Source: Candidatus Poribacteria bacterium (lineage in GTDB: Bacteria; Poribacteria; WGA-4E; WGA-3G). From it: a stretch of DNA of 64,000 bases. The notes beneath the pieces were generated by a model. That model made no database searches. It was not told the DNA's origin and was given only the letters and a program-made list of their open reading frames with translations. This document shows positions 25,502-34,108 of the stretch, piece after piece. The stretch is from assembly GCA_022827625.1 (NCBI GenBank), contig JAJEIE010000027.1:1-64000 (forward strand). Reading direction: 5' to 3'. Within the stretch, counting starts at the first letter, position 1. The number at the start of each line of letters is the position of its first letter. Position numbers and translations under genes: made by a program.

Positions 25502-26692
25502 ATGTGGAGTCGGGGATTTGTTCTTCTTTGCGGTATTGTGTTTGCTGTCGGTCTGGTAACAGGACCGATACAGATGCTGTTTCCGGTCTACGCCGAAAGA
25601 ATTTTGAAAGAGACAGCACTGTTTGCGGCACTGCTCCGTGCACTTCCTATCGGGCTGGGTGGTGTCTCAGCACTGATTGGTGGCACACTCAGCGACCGGT
25701 TCGGACGAAAGCCGACCTTGCTGATTGGGATGACAGGGGCAGTGGTGATAGGTGGGCTTTTCACAACCCAAACGCCTCTGTTTCTTTGGGGTATTCTCTG
25801 TTATGAGGGTATCGCGTCCGGTTTCAAAACCGCAGGTGGACAGAGTTATCTTATCACTGCTGTGCCGCCGAATCGGTTAGGATGGGCGACGGGTTGGTAC
25901 TTTATCAGCATGACCGTCGGGAGTGCGGTCGGGAGTGCAATCGCAGGTGAAGTCATTGACCGGACCGACTATAGTGTTTTCGGCATCGGCGCGGTGATTT
26001 TGGCGGGTGTGCTATTTGTGGGGGCGTGTCTCTTTTTGCCGCGATTGGCGAGACAGCACGCACCAGAGACCGAACGGAAACGCGAGGGTCTATGGAAATC
26101 CGCCCTTAATGTTCCGGCATATCTGCGTTTAAGTCGGCGGCGAGAGATGCGGATGCTAATCGGTTTACGGGTTTTCCCGACCTACTATTGGGGGTCGGTG
26201 AACCTATTGATGCCGATTTTGATTGAGCGTCTCGCTGGGGTAAAAGCGACGGGCTATTACGGTGCGATGAGTCTACTGTTCGCTTTTGGGTGTCAACTGG
26301 CTGTCGGACGGATCTGTGATGTGGTTGGGCACCGTGCGCCTGCGCTCGTCGCAAATGCAATTGTTACGCTCCTCGCTTTTGGGGTGGCGTTCTTTCATGA
26401 TTCGTTAATCGCGCTGGAAGTTTATGGAATACTCGGTGCGGGCGCGGCGTGGGGGTTGTCAACGACTATTCCGCGGTTTATCAACGAGTTTACTGAACCT
26501 CATGAGAAGGGACACGGGGTCGGTCTTACACACTTGGCATGGAGCACTGGGTTTCTGCTCGGTTACGTCGCAAGCGGTTTTTTAATTAATATCTCTATTC
26601 ACGTTCCGTTTATTGTCGCAGGAATTTTCCTGATTTTTTCAACAGGCATCGCCTATAGGCTTTGGTATACGAATATTAGGATCACAAACTAA
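25502..26692 (+). CDS. Major facilitator superfamily transporter
   Basis: This 396-residue, 12-helix membrane protein starts at ATG 25502. An in-frame TTG start at 25448 would place 18 codons inside the repeat and is rejected. The conserved loop after helix 2, GGTLSDRFGRKPTLLIG, is the MFS motif, and a weaker copy (VGRICDVVGHRAPAL) follows helix 8, as expected from internal duplication. The substrate cannot be read from sequence; drug or metabolite export and sugar uptake are both possible. The stop codon lies inside a hairpin (26683-26701). Confidence 0.9.
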   Translation: MWSRGFVLLCGIVFAVGLVTGPIQMLFPVYAERILKETALFAALLRALPIGLGGVSALIGGTLSDRFGRKPTLLIGMTGAVVIGGLFTTQTPLFLWGILCYEGIASGFKTAGGQSYLITAVPPNRLGWATGWYFISMTVGSAVGSAIAGEVIDRTDYSVFGIGAVILAGVLFVGACLFLPRLARQHAPETERKREGLWKSALNVPAYLRLSRRREMRMLIGLRVFPTYYWGSVNLLMPILIERLAGVKATGYYGAMSLLFAFGCQLAVGRICDVVGHRAPALVANAIVTLLAFGVAFFHDSLIALEVYGILGAGAAWGLSTTIPRFINEFTEPHEKGHGVGLTHLAWSTGFLLGYVASGFLINISIHVPFIVAGIFLIFSTGIAYRLWYTNIRITN

Positions 26693-26701
26693 CAGTTTGT
26701 G
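26683..26701 (+). terminator. Stem-loop overlapping the MFS stop codon
   Basis: CACAAACT-AAC-AGTTTGTG, an 8-bp perfect stem with the TAA stop at 26690-26692 at the stem-loop junction. There is no T-run downstream. It is related in sequence to the hairpins at 34109-34168 and may be a repeat-derived 3'-end structure. Confidence 0.5.
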
Positions 26702-26730
26702 GTACGTTCAAGCTGACAAAGGAAGGCATA

Positions 26731-27258
26731 ATGGTTATTGCAGAACTTGATTTAGAAAACGCAGAACATCGTGAACTCACTAATTCCGAATGGCGTTATG
26801 GCGATGGGCTTGTCCCGGGTGAACCGAACGGCGGTTTGGTCGATCAATTGCCGGAAACACCTGCGCGTCTTGCTGACTATGACGACTCGGATTGGCCGAT
26901 TTGTGAGGATATCCAAGAGTTTATCTCGACAGGCTTGTGCTTCGGTTGGTATCGGATCACAGTGACACTGCCAGAGGAAGTGGATGGGACCTCAATCGCT
27001 GGCGCAAAGGTGTGGTTTCATACGTGTATTGACGATTACGGCGAAGTCTGGATTGACGGCGAAATCGACTTGGCTTTCGGAGAGTCAGGGCGCGGGGCTG
27101 CCTCCGGTTTCAATGCCCCGCAACGCGTTGTTGTTACTGAAAGTGCGGAGCCGGGTGCGAAACATGTCATCGCATGCTTGGCGATCAACGGGCCCCTTGC
27201 CAGACCGGGTGGTGGCATTTTTATGCGTTTCGCGAAGTTGGAGTTTGAGCAGGAATAG
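26731..27258 (+). CDS. Beta-sandwich (galactose-binding-like) protein
   Basis: This 175-residue protein starts at ATG 26731 behind AAGGAAGG. No signal peptide is seen. Sequence features of a jelly-roll domain such as the N-terminal domain of GH2 enzymes are visible: ADYDDSDWPICEDIQEF, GWYRITVTLP, AKVWFHTCIDDYGEVWIDGE and AINGPLARPGGGIFMRFAKLEFE. It is likely a carbohydrate-binding or structural single-domain protein, and no catalytic residues can be assigned. It is probably cotranscribed with the transporter upstream. Confidence 0.7.
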   Translation: MVIAELDLENAEHRELTNSEWRYGDGLVPGEPNGGLVDQLPETPARLADYDDSDWPICEDIQEFISTGLCFGWYRITVTLPEEVDGTSIAGAKVWFHTCIDDYGEVWIDGEIDLAFGESGRGAASGFNAPQRVVVTESAEPGAKHVIACLAINGPLARPGGGIFMRFAKLEFEQE

Positions 27259-27393
27259 GAAAATTAAAAAGTGGAAAGTTGTAAAGTGTAGCTAAAGTGA
27301 ACTAAAGTTAGATTGTGGTATCAAACGCAACTTGCTAAACTTAAGGACACTCGCAAACTTGTCAACTTTTCGCTTCTTTTTTTAAGGAAGCCA

Positions 27394-28080
27394 GTGTCTA
27401 AAAAAGCGATTGTCTTACTCAGTGGCGGCTTGGATTCAACGACAACACTCGCCATTGCGCGCGATGAAGGTTACGATACTTATGCAATGAGTTTTCGGTA
27501 CGGTCAACGGCATGCAGTAGAGTTACAATGTGCAAAAAACATCGCGAAAGCGTTCGGTGTGAAACAGCATATAGTTGTTGACATCGACCTACGGACCTTT
27601 GGTGGATCCGCATTAACAGCAAATATTGAAGTTCCAAAGGATAGATCGGATGCGGAAATGGCAGATAGCATCCCGATAACCTACGTCCCCGCCCGAAACA
27701 CAATTTTTCTCTCCTATGCCCTTGCTTACGCGGAGGTTCTCGGTACCGATACTATCTTTATCGGTGTTAACGCCCTCGACTACAGCGGCTACCCTGACTG
27801 CCGTCCGGAGTATATAGAAGCCTACCAGACGATGGCGAACCTAGCGACACAAGTCGGTGTCGAGGGTAAGACGCAATTGACAATCCAAGCCCCATTGATG
27901 TATAAAACAAAAGCTGAAATCATCCAAATTGGCATCGCACTCGGTGTTGACTATAGTCTCACCTTAAGTTGCTACGATCCAGACGCTGAAGGCAGGGCGT
28001 GTGGAAGGTGTGATAGTTGCTTGCTCCGAAAGAAGGGCTTTAAAGAGGTGGGTATTCCGGATCCGACGCGCTATCGCTAA
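27394..28080 (+). CDS. queC: 7-cyano-7-deazaguanine synthase
   Basis: This 228-residue ATP-dependent enzyme converts 7-carboxy-7-deazaguanine to preQ0 in queuosine biosynthesis. The PP-loop [11 protein letters not shown] starts the protein, followed by [26 protein letters not shown] and the zinc site [17 protein letters not shown] with four Cys. GTG 27394 is chosen because AAGGAAG lies just upstream and the length fits QueC (about 225); the earlier in-frame region is AT-rich and unlike the family. No other queuosine gene is in the window. Confidence 0.93.
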   Translation: MSKKAIVLLSGGLDSTTTLAIARDEGYDTYAMSFRYGQRHAVELQCAKNIAKAFGVKQHIVVDIDLRTFGGSALTANIEVPKDRSDAEMADSIPITYVPARNTIFLSYALAYAEVLGTDTIFIGVNALDYSGYPDCRPEYIEAYQTMANLATQVGVEGKTQLTIQAPLMYKTKAEIIQIGIALGVDYSLTLSCYDPDAEGRACGRCDSCLLRKKGFKEVGIPDPTRYR

Positions 28081-28138
28081 ACGTGGCAGGCACCACAACC
28101 CTTTTATAGACCCGTTTTGATGTTGCTAATTTTCTCCG

Positions 28139-28168
28139 TTGACAGTTAGCAGCAACTCCTTGTATAAT
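28139..28168 (+). promoter_or_regulatory. Near-consensus sigma70 promoter
   Basis: TTGACA (28139-28144), 18-bp spacer, TATAAT (28163-28168). The expected start at about 28175 gives a leader of about 35 nt to ATG 28210. Both hexamers are perfect, the strongest promoter I see in the window. Confidence 0.85.
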
Positions 28169-28209
28169 ACTTAGACCAAGGTTTGTTTGAACGAATACCG
28201 GAGGAACTT

Positions 28210-28458
28210 ATGCAAGAATCTGCTGTTTTCCAACGCCAACGCGAAAAATTTATTGAGCAAGGTATCGCACAAGGGACCAAAGAGGCCACCCTCAAAAGTC
28301 TGATGACAGTACTTAATGCGAAATTCCACATGGAGGCGGTGCGTGCCCTAACCCCTGCCCTTAAAAATATAGACGATTTGCAACGCCTTGAACAGCTCCT
28401 TCTCACTGCCGTGAATGCGAAAACCCTTGATGCCTTCGCCGAAGCACTCTTTGAATAG
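28210..28458 (+). CDS. Small Rpn/DUF4351-tail-like protein
   Basis: This 82-residue protein starts at ATG 28210 with GGAGG (28200-28204) 5 nt upstream; an in-frame TTG at 28183 lacks a site. The sequence FIEQGIAQGTKEATLKSLM followed by a helical end LQRLEQLLLTAVNAKTLDAFAEAL resembles the C-terminal tail of Rpn/PD-(D/E)XK transposase-like nucleases, without the nuclease domain. It has its own consensus promoter and a hairpin terminator 10 nt after the stop, so it is a complete transcription unit, either a relic or a deliberate stand-alone tail protein. Confidence 0.65.
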   Translation: MQESAVFQRQREKFIEQGIAQGTKEATLKSLMTVLNAKFHMEAVRALTPALKNIDDLQRLEQLLLTAVNAKTLDAFAEALFE

Positions 28459-28467
28459 AATTAGACC

Positions 28468-28491
28468 GCTCCTCTGTCTTTACAGAGGAGC
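28468..28491 (+). terminator. Rho-independent-like terminator
   Basis: GCTCCTCTG, loop TCTTTA, CAGAGGAGC, a perfect 9-bp stem 10 nt after the small gene's stop, followed by ATTCAGTTTTCTTTC. The T-tract is imperfect. Confidence 0.7.
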
Positions 28492-28521
28492 ATTCAGTTT
28501 TCTTTCATAGTAAAATAAAAT

Positions 28522-29217
28522 ATGATAAAAGCGGTTTTCTTTGATTTTTACTATACTTTGGGCGTTTGGGGACAGTCTCTTAAACCGAGAGTCCAAGAAA
28601 TCGCAGCGCGATATGAAGTTGAAATTGACTGGGAACGTTATGCAGCAGCACGCGAAAACCTTTATTCCGATGCGTCGGATTCCGATCCTACTACACATAC
28701 GCTCTTGGGAACGATGCAGGAAATTATTGAGAGTTACTGCGAATTTGTAAGGGAACTTGGCGTTCAAGAACATGTCGGACAGATAACGTGGGAGCTCTTA
28801 CAATCTGAACACTCACTTTTTGCTGCGAATGCTGCGACGCTCTACGACGATACTATTCCGACACTTGAGCATTTACGCGATGCGGGTTTCAAATTGGCAA
28901 TCGTTTCCAATTGGGATACACCATTGAATCCGCTCACGGAACGGTTGGGAATAGCCGACTATTTTGACACAATCACTGCTTCACATGATGAACGCGTCAA
29001 GTCCGCAAAACCCGATCCCCATATCTTCAATTATACACTGGCAAAAGTTGGCGTTTCAGCAGAAGAAACCGTCCATGTCGGGGATACCTACGAAGCGGAT
29101 ATCGTCGGGGCAAGAAACGTAGGGATTCGTCCAATACTCATCGACCGAGACGGCGCACAAACTGGCAGATGGGACGAGACGATTCAGAGTTTGTCTGAGT
29201 TACCAGAACTGCTTTAG
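28522..29217 (+). CDS. HAD-superfamily hydrolase, tandem copy 1
   Basis: This 231-residue phosphatase or dehalogenase-type HAD protein has motif I FFDFYYTLGVWG (nucleophile Asp, with Tyr at +2 as in L-2-haloacid dehalogenases rather than Asp), motif II IVSNWDTPL, motif III Lys in SAKPDPHIF, and motif IV HVGDTYEADIVGARNVGI. The helical cap is inserted after motif I. ATG 28522 has no visible Shine-Dalgarno. It is followed after 7 nt by a close paralogue. The substrate is unknown. Confidence 0.9.
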   Translation: MIKAVFFDFYYTLGVWGQSLKPRVQEIAARYEVEIDWERYAAARENLYSDASDSDPTTHTLLGTMQEIIESYCEFVRELGVQEHVGQITWELLQSEHSLFAANAATLYDDTIPTLEHLRDAGFKLAIVSNWDTPLNPLTERLGIADYFDTITASHDERVKSAKPDPHIFNYTLAKVGVSAEETVHVGDTYEADIVGARNVGIRPILIDRDGAQTGRWDETIQSLSELPELL

Positions 29218-29224
29218 GAGAAGT

Positions 29225-29926
29225 ATGGTAAAAGCTGTTTTCTTTGATTTTTACGAAACATTGTGTTTCCATAGGTATTCACTTGAAGCAAACCTTGAAA
29301 GAATTGCTGATCGGTATGGTGTTGCGGTCGATTGGGAACGCTGTAAAACAGCAATGGAGAACCTCTTTGTCGGTACATCGGCACCCGCCCCGACTACCGA
29401 ATTTTCTTTGCTGGAACTGTCGATGACTGTGATGAAGCGCGAATGCGAATTTATAAGGGAAGTCGGCATTGAGAAGCACGTGGAGCAGATCGCGTGGGAG
29501 CTGTTGCAATCTGGGCACTACCTCTTTGCTGCGAACAGTATTAGGCTTTATGATGATGCTATTCCGACACTTCAGCATTTCCGGGATGAAGGCTTCAAGT
29601 TAGCGATAGTTTCTAATTGGGACACACCGTTGGAGCCGCTTACCGAAAGACTTGGCATTGCTGAGTATTTTGATGCGATTGTCGCTTCGCATGATGGGCG
29701 CGTGAGGTCTGAGAAACCGGATTCGCATATCTTCAACTGCGCGCTCGCAGCGGTCGGTGTTTCGGCAGAAGAAGCCGTTCATGTCGGGGATACCTACGCG
29801 GCGGATATTGTTGGGGCGCGAGGTGTTGGGATTCGTCCGATATTGCTTGACCGCAATGGCACACAAACTGGTAGATGGGATGAGACGATTCAGAGTCTAT
29901 CTGAATTGGCGGAGTTGCTCATTTAG
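29225..29926 (+). CDS. HAD-superfamily hydrolase, tandem copy 2
   Basis: This 233-residue paralogue of the preceding gene starts at ATG 29225 behind AGGAGAAG. The same motifs are present (FFDFYETLCFHR, IVSNWDTPL, RSEKPDSHIF, HVGDTYAADIVGARGVGI). The two proteins align along their full length with few gaps; the core is most similar and the cap domain most different, suggesting duplication followed by specificity drift. It is convergent with the LamG gene, 21 nt away. Confidence 0.9.
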   Translation: MVKAVFFDFYETLCFHRYSLEANLERIADRYGVAVDWERCKTAMENLFVGTSAPAPTTEFSLLELSMTVMKRECEFIREVGIEKHVEQIAWELLQSGHYLFAANSIRLYDDAIPTLQHFRDEGFKLAIVSNWDTPLEPLTERLGIAEYFDAIVASHDGRVRSEKPDSHIFNCALAAVGVSAEEAVHVGDTYAADIVGARGVGIRPILLDRNGTQTGRWDETIQSLSELAELLI

Positions 29927-29947
29927 GTGTCACGGAGAGATAAGGCT

Positions 29948-30715
29948 TCATCTTGCCTTAATGTGTCCCCATGTGGTTGTCGCTTTTCCAGAAGGTTCGA
30001 CCGGTAGGAGCTCTCCATCCATCGATAATTTAATCTCATCTTCGGTGAGGACGGTGCTCCAGATTCTGACCTCATCAATGAGACCGTTCCACGTTTGGGC
30101 GTACCCTTCGTTGAGTGTCCCAATCCATACAGGTTTTTCGCCCTTTCCAACTTCATCTTCAGGGTGATCTACTTCGTTTTCGAGTTCACCGTTGACGTAG
30201 AGCAGTTGCTTCTTTGTGTTGCCGTTATACACGTAAGCCAGATGCATCCATTTTTTGTCTTCCAAGACGGATTCCGATGAAATTTGTTGGCCGTCTTTGG
30301 CGTTCACCCTTGCCCAGAACTTGCTCTCATTCCACGAAAAGAGATTGTAAACATCCGAATTCTGCCATGCTGCGCGTTTAGAGACGATACCTCTTGCAAG
30401 TACATCTGGTCCCAAAGGTTGAACCCAGGCTTCAACCGTTAACTGTTTCATGCCTTCGAGATCGGGACTGTGCGCGACTTCGACAAAATTCGATGCATCT
30501 CCATCAAATTCAAGGGCACCGTTGATTTTGCCCTTGACCCATTTCAAATTCCCTTGAATAGTGGCTTTATTTCCGTTGCCGGAGGCATCTTTGGGACTTT
30601 TCCCTGCACCATCATCAAAGGGCAGATAGAGCAGCAATGCCTCTTCATCGACAGCTTGTGCAGTATAGATACCGACAACAAGTAGGAGCGCAAAAATAAA
30701 AGAAAGTATACGCAT
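29948..30715 (-). CDS. Exported LamG protein with C-terminal TTWG tag
   Basis: This 255-residue protein starts at ATG 30715 behind AAGGAGAAA. A signal peptide (about 1-21, ending AQA) and a LamG/concanavalin-like jelly roll (about 25-225) are visible: LLYLPFDDGAGKSPKDASGNGNKA is the usual opening, then LTVEAWVQP, W.HLAYVYNG, YVNGELEN and NGLIDEVRIWSTVLTEDEI. The end LPVEPSGKATTTWGHIKAR matches the tag of the proteins at 9885-10667 and 53592-54449. It is likely an extracellular glycan- or protein-binding factor. Confidence 0.88.
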   Translation of the reverse strand: MRILSFIFALLLVVGIYTAQAVDEEALLLYLPFDDGAGKSPKDASGNGNKATIQGNLKWVKGKINGALEFDGDASNFVEVAHSPDLEGMKQLTVEAWVQPLGPDVLARGIVSKRAAWQNSDVYNLFSWNESKFWARVNAKDGQQISSESVLEDKKWMHLAYVYNGNTKKQLLYVNGELENEVDHPEDEVGKGEKPVWIGTLNEGYAQTWNGLIDEVRIWSTVLTEDEIKLSMDGELLPVEPSGKATTTWGHIKAR

Positions 30716-30734
30716 GATTGTTTCTCCTTGATCG

Positions 30735-32294
30735 TTATATGGATGGATCTACGTTGATACCCAACATCCGTGGTAAGGGATCAGGGTCAATGTTGGCGAC
30801 ATCGATACCGCTGTCCATGGCTTCCATTGCTGCAAGTCCTGCGATCTGACCCGTCGTCATCCACAACGGTTCCATGCGCAGCACCGACATTGCGACATGA
30901 GTGCTTGACATCGCAACTGGCACGAGTAGGTTGTTCAGGTGCCGAGGCAACATGGCACCATAAGGGATTTGACCGGGTTGAGCGGGTCCCTCGGCTTTTT
31001 TAGGGTACCAGAGGACACCCTCCATAAAACCGTCTACTGCATACCGCCGATCGTGACAGGGATGAACGTCAAACGAATGTTCACCAATAGCGATTGCTTG
31101 GTCAATCTGAGGCGTTCGTCCGGTTTTCGGATTGATCGTGAAGTTATGTTGTGTTACCAGTGCCCTGCCTTCAATACGGCGGCCTTGACGGACATAGATT
31201 TGCCACGGCCAATGTCTGGTATCACTGAATTCGTCCTGATGCAAGCCTGCCTGTCTCCACAGGTTACGCGTGCCCTCTGGGACCCTCGGTTCATTTTGAA
31301 GGAACCAGACGTATCCTGCGGCGTGATCGAGGTGAAATTGGGCAAGCCGTTGCCGGTGATGCCGATGTGCCTCTGGCCAACTCCAACTGATGCCGGGGCA
31401 ATTCAGGCTGGTCAACCGATCAATCGAACCGTTGAGTTGATATTTTTTGTTAGGTAGCGGTGTGCCGAGTCCTAATCTCTGTATGCGTCCAGTTGCGAAA
31501 TCATCAAGTAGCGGTAGAAAATCCTGTAAGTGTTGTTCGTAGGTCGCTGGTTTTTCAATCGGAACGATCTTATCGGGGGCTGTTGTAAAAATACTCCGTG
31601 CACAAAAGGCTTGAATGGCAGGTGATGGTTCACCGGTATCAGGCGTTAGAATCTGTTCTCCTGTCTTCCAGTTCATGTAGTGTATGCCGGCGCGTGATTC
31701 TCCATATTCTTCAATACCTTCGCGTCCAACACGGTAAGGTACACCCGCTGCCGCAGCAAGGTCACCTTCATAGGTGCCGTCGATGAAGGTCTTTGCCGTT
31801 ACACGCTGCTGCGATTCATTCGTAGTTTCCAATTTTACCGTTGTGATGCGATCTGCCTGTACAGCTGCGTCAACCAAATGGTGTCCTCTCAGAAATGCCA
31901 AAGCATCCGCTTCTGCCCCAAGAAGTTGGTCGAAAACATGTTCTGCGACTGACGGTTCATAGAACCATCCATCTTGAATGAGTTTCCAATCGGGAGAGTT
32001 CTCGCCGATGGTTCGCCGATATTCTTCGCGTACACCGTTAATAAACTCGATGACCAGTCCACCGAACACCTCTCGCCGTACAGCGTCCGTTGTTGATAAT
32101 CCACTTGCCATCATTCCGCCAGGATGTTGCTGTGGACACGCGAGAATAACTTTACATCCGCGTCGGGTAGCCTCAATAGCGGCTGCACAACCGCCGGGGG
32201 TTGAGCCGTAGACGAAGACATCGCAAGACAGGAGATGGTTCGTTGTTTCTTGTGAGGTTGTATCTGTGTGAATTGATTCTAACGGATTTGTCAT
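30735..32294 (-). CDS. FAD-dependent oxidoreductase
   Basis: This 519-residue member of the FAD-dependent oxidoreductase family (PF12831-like, often annotated near xanthan lyase) has an N-terminal dinucleotide fold CDVFVYGSTPGGCAAAIEATRRG followed by HPGGMMASGLSTTD, and FIDGTYEGDLAAAAGVPYRVGRE. The C-terminal QIAGLAAMEAMDSG is typical of flavin enclosure. There is no signal peptide. It begins 3 nt after the hicA stop, so it reads as the last gene of a minus-strand group with larA-like and hicBA. The substrate is unknown. Confidence 0.85.
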   Translation of the reverse strand: MTNPLESIHTDTTSQETTNHLLSCDVFVYGSTPGGCAAAIEATRRGCKVILACPQQHPGGMMASGLSTTDAVRREVFGGLVIEFINGVREEYRRTIGENSPDWKLIQDGWFYEPSVAEHVFDQLLGAEADALAFLRGHHLVDAAVQADRITTVKLETTNESQQRVTAKTFIDGTYEGDLAAAAGVPYRVGREGIEEYGESRAGIHYMNWKTGEQILTPDTGEPSPAIQAFCARSIFTTAPDKIVPIEKPATYEQHLQDFLPLLDDFATGRIQRLGLGTPLPNKKYQLNGSIDRLTSLNCPGISWSWPEAHRHHRQRLAQFHLDHAAGYVWFLQNEPRVPEGTRNLWRQAGLHQDEFSDTRHWPWQIYVRQGRRIEGRALVTQHNFTINPKTGRTPQIDQAIAIGEHSFDVHPCHDRRYAVDGFMEGVLWYPKKAEGPAQPGQIPYGAMLPRHLNNLLVPVAMSSTHVAMSVLRMEPLWMTTGQIAGLAAMEAMDSGIDVANIDPDPLPRMLGINVDPSI

Positions 32295-32297
32295 TTT

Positions 32298-32537
32298 TTA
32301 TGTCAGTTTATATGCTTCCAGAAAAGTATTTCTGGAGATTCCAGCCTGCGTGCAAATTCGACGTAAAGTTGATCCTTTGATACGACGGTGATTTGGTAGA
32401 ACCAGCACACTGCGGCTCCCATCTGGATTTTCACGTGCCATACAAATATGGTTCCGTTCACGAATGATACGATATCCTAATCGTTCTAACGCACGGACAA
32501 CTCTGTTTTTTGGGGCATCTGTTGGAAAACGCGGCAT
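32298..32537 (-). CDS. hicA: HicA-family toxin (hicBA module 1)
   Basis: This 79-residue HicA/YcfA-like mRNA interferase has a double-stranded RNA-binding fold: VVRALERLGYRIIRERNHICMA (the His in the GxxH position), ENPDGSRSVLVLPNHRRIKGSTLRRICTQAGISRNTFLE. The ATG (32537) overlaps the TGA of hicB by one base (TGATG), so the two are translationally coupled. HicA cleaves mRNA and is neutralised by HicB. It is also 3 nt upstream of an FAD oxidoreductase gene. Confidence 0.9.
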   Translation of the reverse strand: MPRFPTDAPKNRVVRALERLGYRIIRERNHICMARENPDGSRSVLVLPNHRRIKGSTLRRICTQAGISRNTFLEAYKLT

Positions 32538-32755
32538 CAGACATTTACTTCGGTTACAAAGACATCCAAGGCGGGTTCTTCGATTTCAAGTTCTTCTTTT
32601 CCAAAAGTTTCTATATAAAACCGAATTGCAGAGGTTACATCCGCGATGCTTTCCTCATAGGTGTCGCCTTGCCCTATGACAACACCTTTCAACCCGAGCG
32701 GGTAGGCGACATAGCCATCTGTATGTTTTTCAACGATAATTTTGAAAGGCTGCAT
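32537..32755 (-). CDS. hicB: HicB-family antitoxin (hicBA module 1)
   Basis: This 72-residue HicB/UPF0150 antitoxin has the pattern FKIIVEKHTDGYVAYPLGLKGVVIGQGDTYEESIADVTSAIRFYIE and an acidic end. ATG 32755 is preferred over an in-frame ATG at 32785 because AAGGAG lies 6-7 nt before it. It lacks a C-terminal DNA-binding domain, as many short HicB proteins do, so autoregulation would have to come from another mechanism. It is placed before its toxin, the order seen in hicBA modules. Confidence 0.88.
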   Translation of the reverse strand: MQPFKIIVEKHTDGYVAYPLGLKGVVIGQGDTYEESIADVTSAIRFYIETFGKEELEIEEPALDVFVTEVNV

Positions 32756-32785
32756 GCTACTCTCCTTCTTTCTATGGAAATTCAT

Positions 32786-34063
32786 TTATTCACCAAACCG
32801 CGAGCGTAATGCCCACAACCCTTGTCCGGGTTCGCTGATGTAGAAAAACCCACTGTCATTGAAGCCGTCAGTGAGCGTTTCGGGATTGTATTCAGCGATT
32901 ACTTCGCTCACGGGTGCCCATTGATAGCCGACGGATTCAATCTCTGTTTGCGTGAGATGTTCTGTCGCATAGGTAACCTTGAAACGCCCTTCGGTACTGC
33001 CGTGAATCAGGTGTGCAGCGGCGGAGAGGTTTTCTTGTAGTTCTGGGTTTTCCGAGACGGCTTTGAGCGTTGTGGGTGTGCCGCGATAGCCGTATTTTCG
33101 GATGAGTCGGTCGATCTCTGCGTCCTCACCAAACTCGCGGAGACCGGGTGCGATGATGATTAACTCGCCGTCGTCTGCCATCGCCATCCGTGTGCGGTAA
33201 ATCGCTTTGTTACCGAGCCACGTACTTTTAAACTCTATCGGATCCAAATAGACGACTACTTTTGATAAGGGTTCGTCTAAGAACGTCATATTAACGATTC
33301 TGCTCAATTCCGCAGCGGTCTCGAAGGTCTGGGCATCATCGCCGACGTAAAGTCCACGCATTACGCGTTCACCAGTGGTATCTGCGTCCATGACGCTCAT
33401 GACGTACAGAATGCCGAGCTGCTTCAGGTAGTGGGTATGGGCATAGTTCAAGACTCTCCTGACAGAGGTATCCGTCCGCCCCATCAGGCGTTCCATGCCA
33501 TCTACGGCACCGAGGAAGTGCGATTTGTTAATCATCTCCACGCCGCCTGCGCCGACGAGGATGTTCTTAAATCCGTTGGCGATGCCGATGACTTCGTGGG
33601 GGATGACCTGGCCGACGGAAATAATGAGTTCATAGTCTCCTTCCACGAGATGGCGATTTACAGCAACAGGGATGCTGTAATCGAGTTTGCCACCTGAAAC
33701 CTCCTGCACAAACTCGGATGGGACCTCGCCGAAGTGATAGAGTCCTGTACGCCAGTTATGGACGTGATATGTCGCTTTGGGCAAGTTGCCGTACATCTCG
33801 GCGATCTGTTCTGCTGTCATCGGTGCGTGTGTACCGATAGCAGGGAGGATATCGAAAGTGGTGCCGTTGGCAGCGTCCCATAAGTCGTAGAGAATTTGGG
33901 TGAGCTCGCCGGCGTTTGAGTGGAGGCGCGTTATGTCCGGTGGGATTACCAGAATCTTTTTTGGGATACCGCCTAACTTGAGGAGTGCCTCGTGGAGTCG
34001 CGCGCGTTTCTCTTCGGTTGTGATGACAGTGTCTTTTCCGCCGTGGGCAGTGTAGGTTGGCAT
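32786..34063 (-). CDS. LarA-like (DUF2088) nickel-pincer racemase-family protein
   Basis: This 425-residue member of the lactate racemase LarA family has DITRLHSNAGELTQILYDL, GTHAPMTAEQI (first His), the His-containing SVGQVIPHEVIGIANGFKNILVGAGG (His and a Lys in the cofactor region) and HFLGAVDGMERLMGRTD. LarA racemises lactate using a pyridinium-dithiocarboxylate nickel cofactor made by LarB, LarC and LarE, none of which is in the window. Related enzymes act on malate, hydroxyglutarate and sugar acids, so the substrate is open. ATG 34063 is preceded by a GGAAA-type site at 12 nt. Confidence 0.85.
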   Translation of the reverse strand: MPTYTAHGGKDTVITTEEKRARLHEALLKLGGIPKKILVIPPDITRLHSNAGELTQILYDLWDAANGTTFDILPAIGTHAPMTAEQIAEMYGNLPKATYHVHNWRTGLYHFGEVPSEFVQEVSGGKLDYSIPVAVNRHLVEGDYELIISVGQVIPHEVIGIANGFKNILVGAGGVEMINKSHFLGAVDGMERLMGRTDTSVRRVLNYAHTHYLKQLGILYVMSVMDADTTGERVMRGLYVGDDAQTFETAAELSRIVNMTFLDEPLSKVVVYLDPIEFKSTWLGNKAIYRTRMAMADDGELIIIAPGLREFGEDAEIDRLIRKYGYRGTPTTLKAVSENPELQENLSAAAHLIHGSTEGRFKVTYATEHLTQTEIESVGYQWAPVSEVIAEYNPETLTDGFNDSGFFYISEPGQGLWALRSRFGE

Positions 34064-34108
34064 TTTTTAATTTTCCTTTGCGTATATTTTGCAGAATCGG
34101 TGAGGCTC

